6,044 nt of DNA from Bacteroidota bacterium (lineage in GTDB: Bacteria > Bacteroidota > Bacteroidia > Bacteroidales > Prolixibacteraceae). Positions 6,012 through 6,044 of the stretch are shown piece after piece. The stretch lies in contig JAUYEQ010000146.1 in assembly GCA_030691295.1 (NCBI GenBank), positions 1-6,044 on the forward strand. The letters run 5' to 3'. The position numbers were made by a program, and so were the translations under genes. Each line of letters starts with the position of its first letter. Position 1 is the stretch's first letter. A model generated the notes under the pieces. It was given only the letters and a program-made list of their open reading frames with translations. It had not been told where the DNA came from and made no database searches.

Positions 6012-6044
6012 ATGAGAACATTTTTTTTAAGTATTGTTTGTATG
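6012..6044 (+). CDS. Start of a downstream gene with hydrophobic N-terminus (3'-truncated)
   Basis: An ATG 20 bp after the preceding stop opens a frame that reaches the window edge and encodes MRTFFLSIVCM. A basic residue followed by a hydrophobic run is how a signal peptide or membrane anchor would begin, but 11 residues cannot identify a protein. The single Cys is not in a recognisable lipobox within what is visible. The short gap and shared strand suggest co-transcription with the Fe-S flavoprotein, so the identity of this gene would be the best clue to that protein's partner. Confidence 0.4.
   Translation, partial: MRTFFLSIVCM

Overview
This window reads as a stretch of a Bacteroidota chromosome, most likely from the Bacteroidales/Marinilabiliales side. 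That placement is inferred from general protein resemblance, the near absence of Shine-Dalgarno sequences, A-rich start regions, one TAnnTTTG-type promoter match and moderate GC. No marker gene is present to fix it. All genes lie on the + strand and are tightly packed; no RNA gene, insertion sequence, CRISPR array or long non-coding stretch is visible.

Layout: positions 2-547 hold the 3' end of a low-complexity Ser/Arg/Asn/Gln-rich reading frame that runs off the left edge. After 27 bp comes a compact haem biosynthesis operon with gaps of 3 and 2 bp. It encodes hemE (uroporphyrinogen decarboxylase, apparent TTG start at 575), hemN (oxygen-independent radical-SAM coproporphyrinogen III dehydrogenase, 1613-2989) and hemG/hemY (FAD-dependent protoporphyrinogen oxidase, 2992-4374). 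These are three consecutive late steps: uroporphyrinogen III to coproporphyrinogen III to protoporphyrinogen IX to protoporphyrin IX. A 54-bp gap with a possible promoter then leads to a 520-residue iron-sulfur flavoprotein (4429-5991). The first 11 codons of a further gene with a hydrophobic N-terminus begin at 6012.

The most unusual object is the 520-residue flavoprotein. Its two ends look like the N-terminal ferredoxin module of NuoG or [FeFe]-hydrogenase (HydA): a [2Fe-2S] domain at the start and a [4Fe-4S] domain with the GRGF and CPTGAL landmarks at the end. Between them sits a GltD/dihydropyrimidine-dehydrogenase-like segment (Fe-S helical domain plus FAD Rossmann domain). The flavin domain appears to lack the NAD(P)H-binding subdomain that GltD-type enzymes carry, and one of the two C-terminal cubane sites has lost all four ligands. 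The protein therefore looks like an electron-transfer hub that takes and gives electrons through protein partners rather than NAD(P)H. Whether it serves the neighbouring haem enzymes or the truncated downstream gene cannot be decided here. HemN needs low-potential electrons, and HemG needs an electron acceptor when oxygen is scarce.
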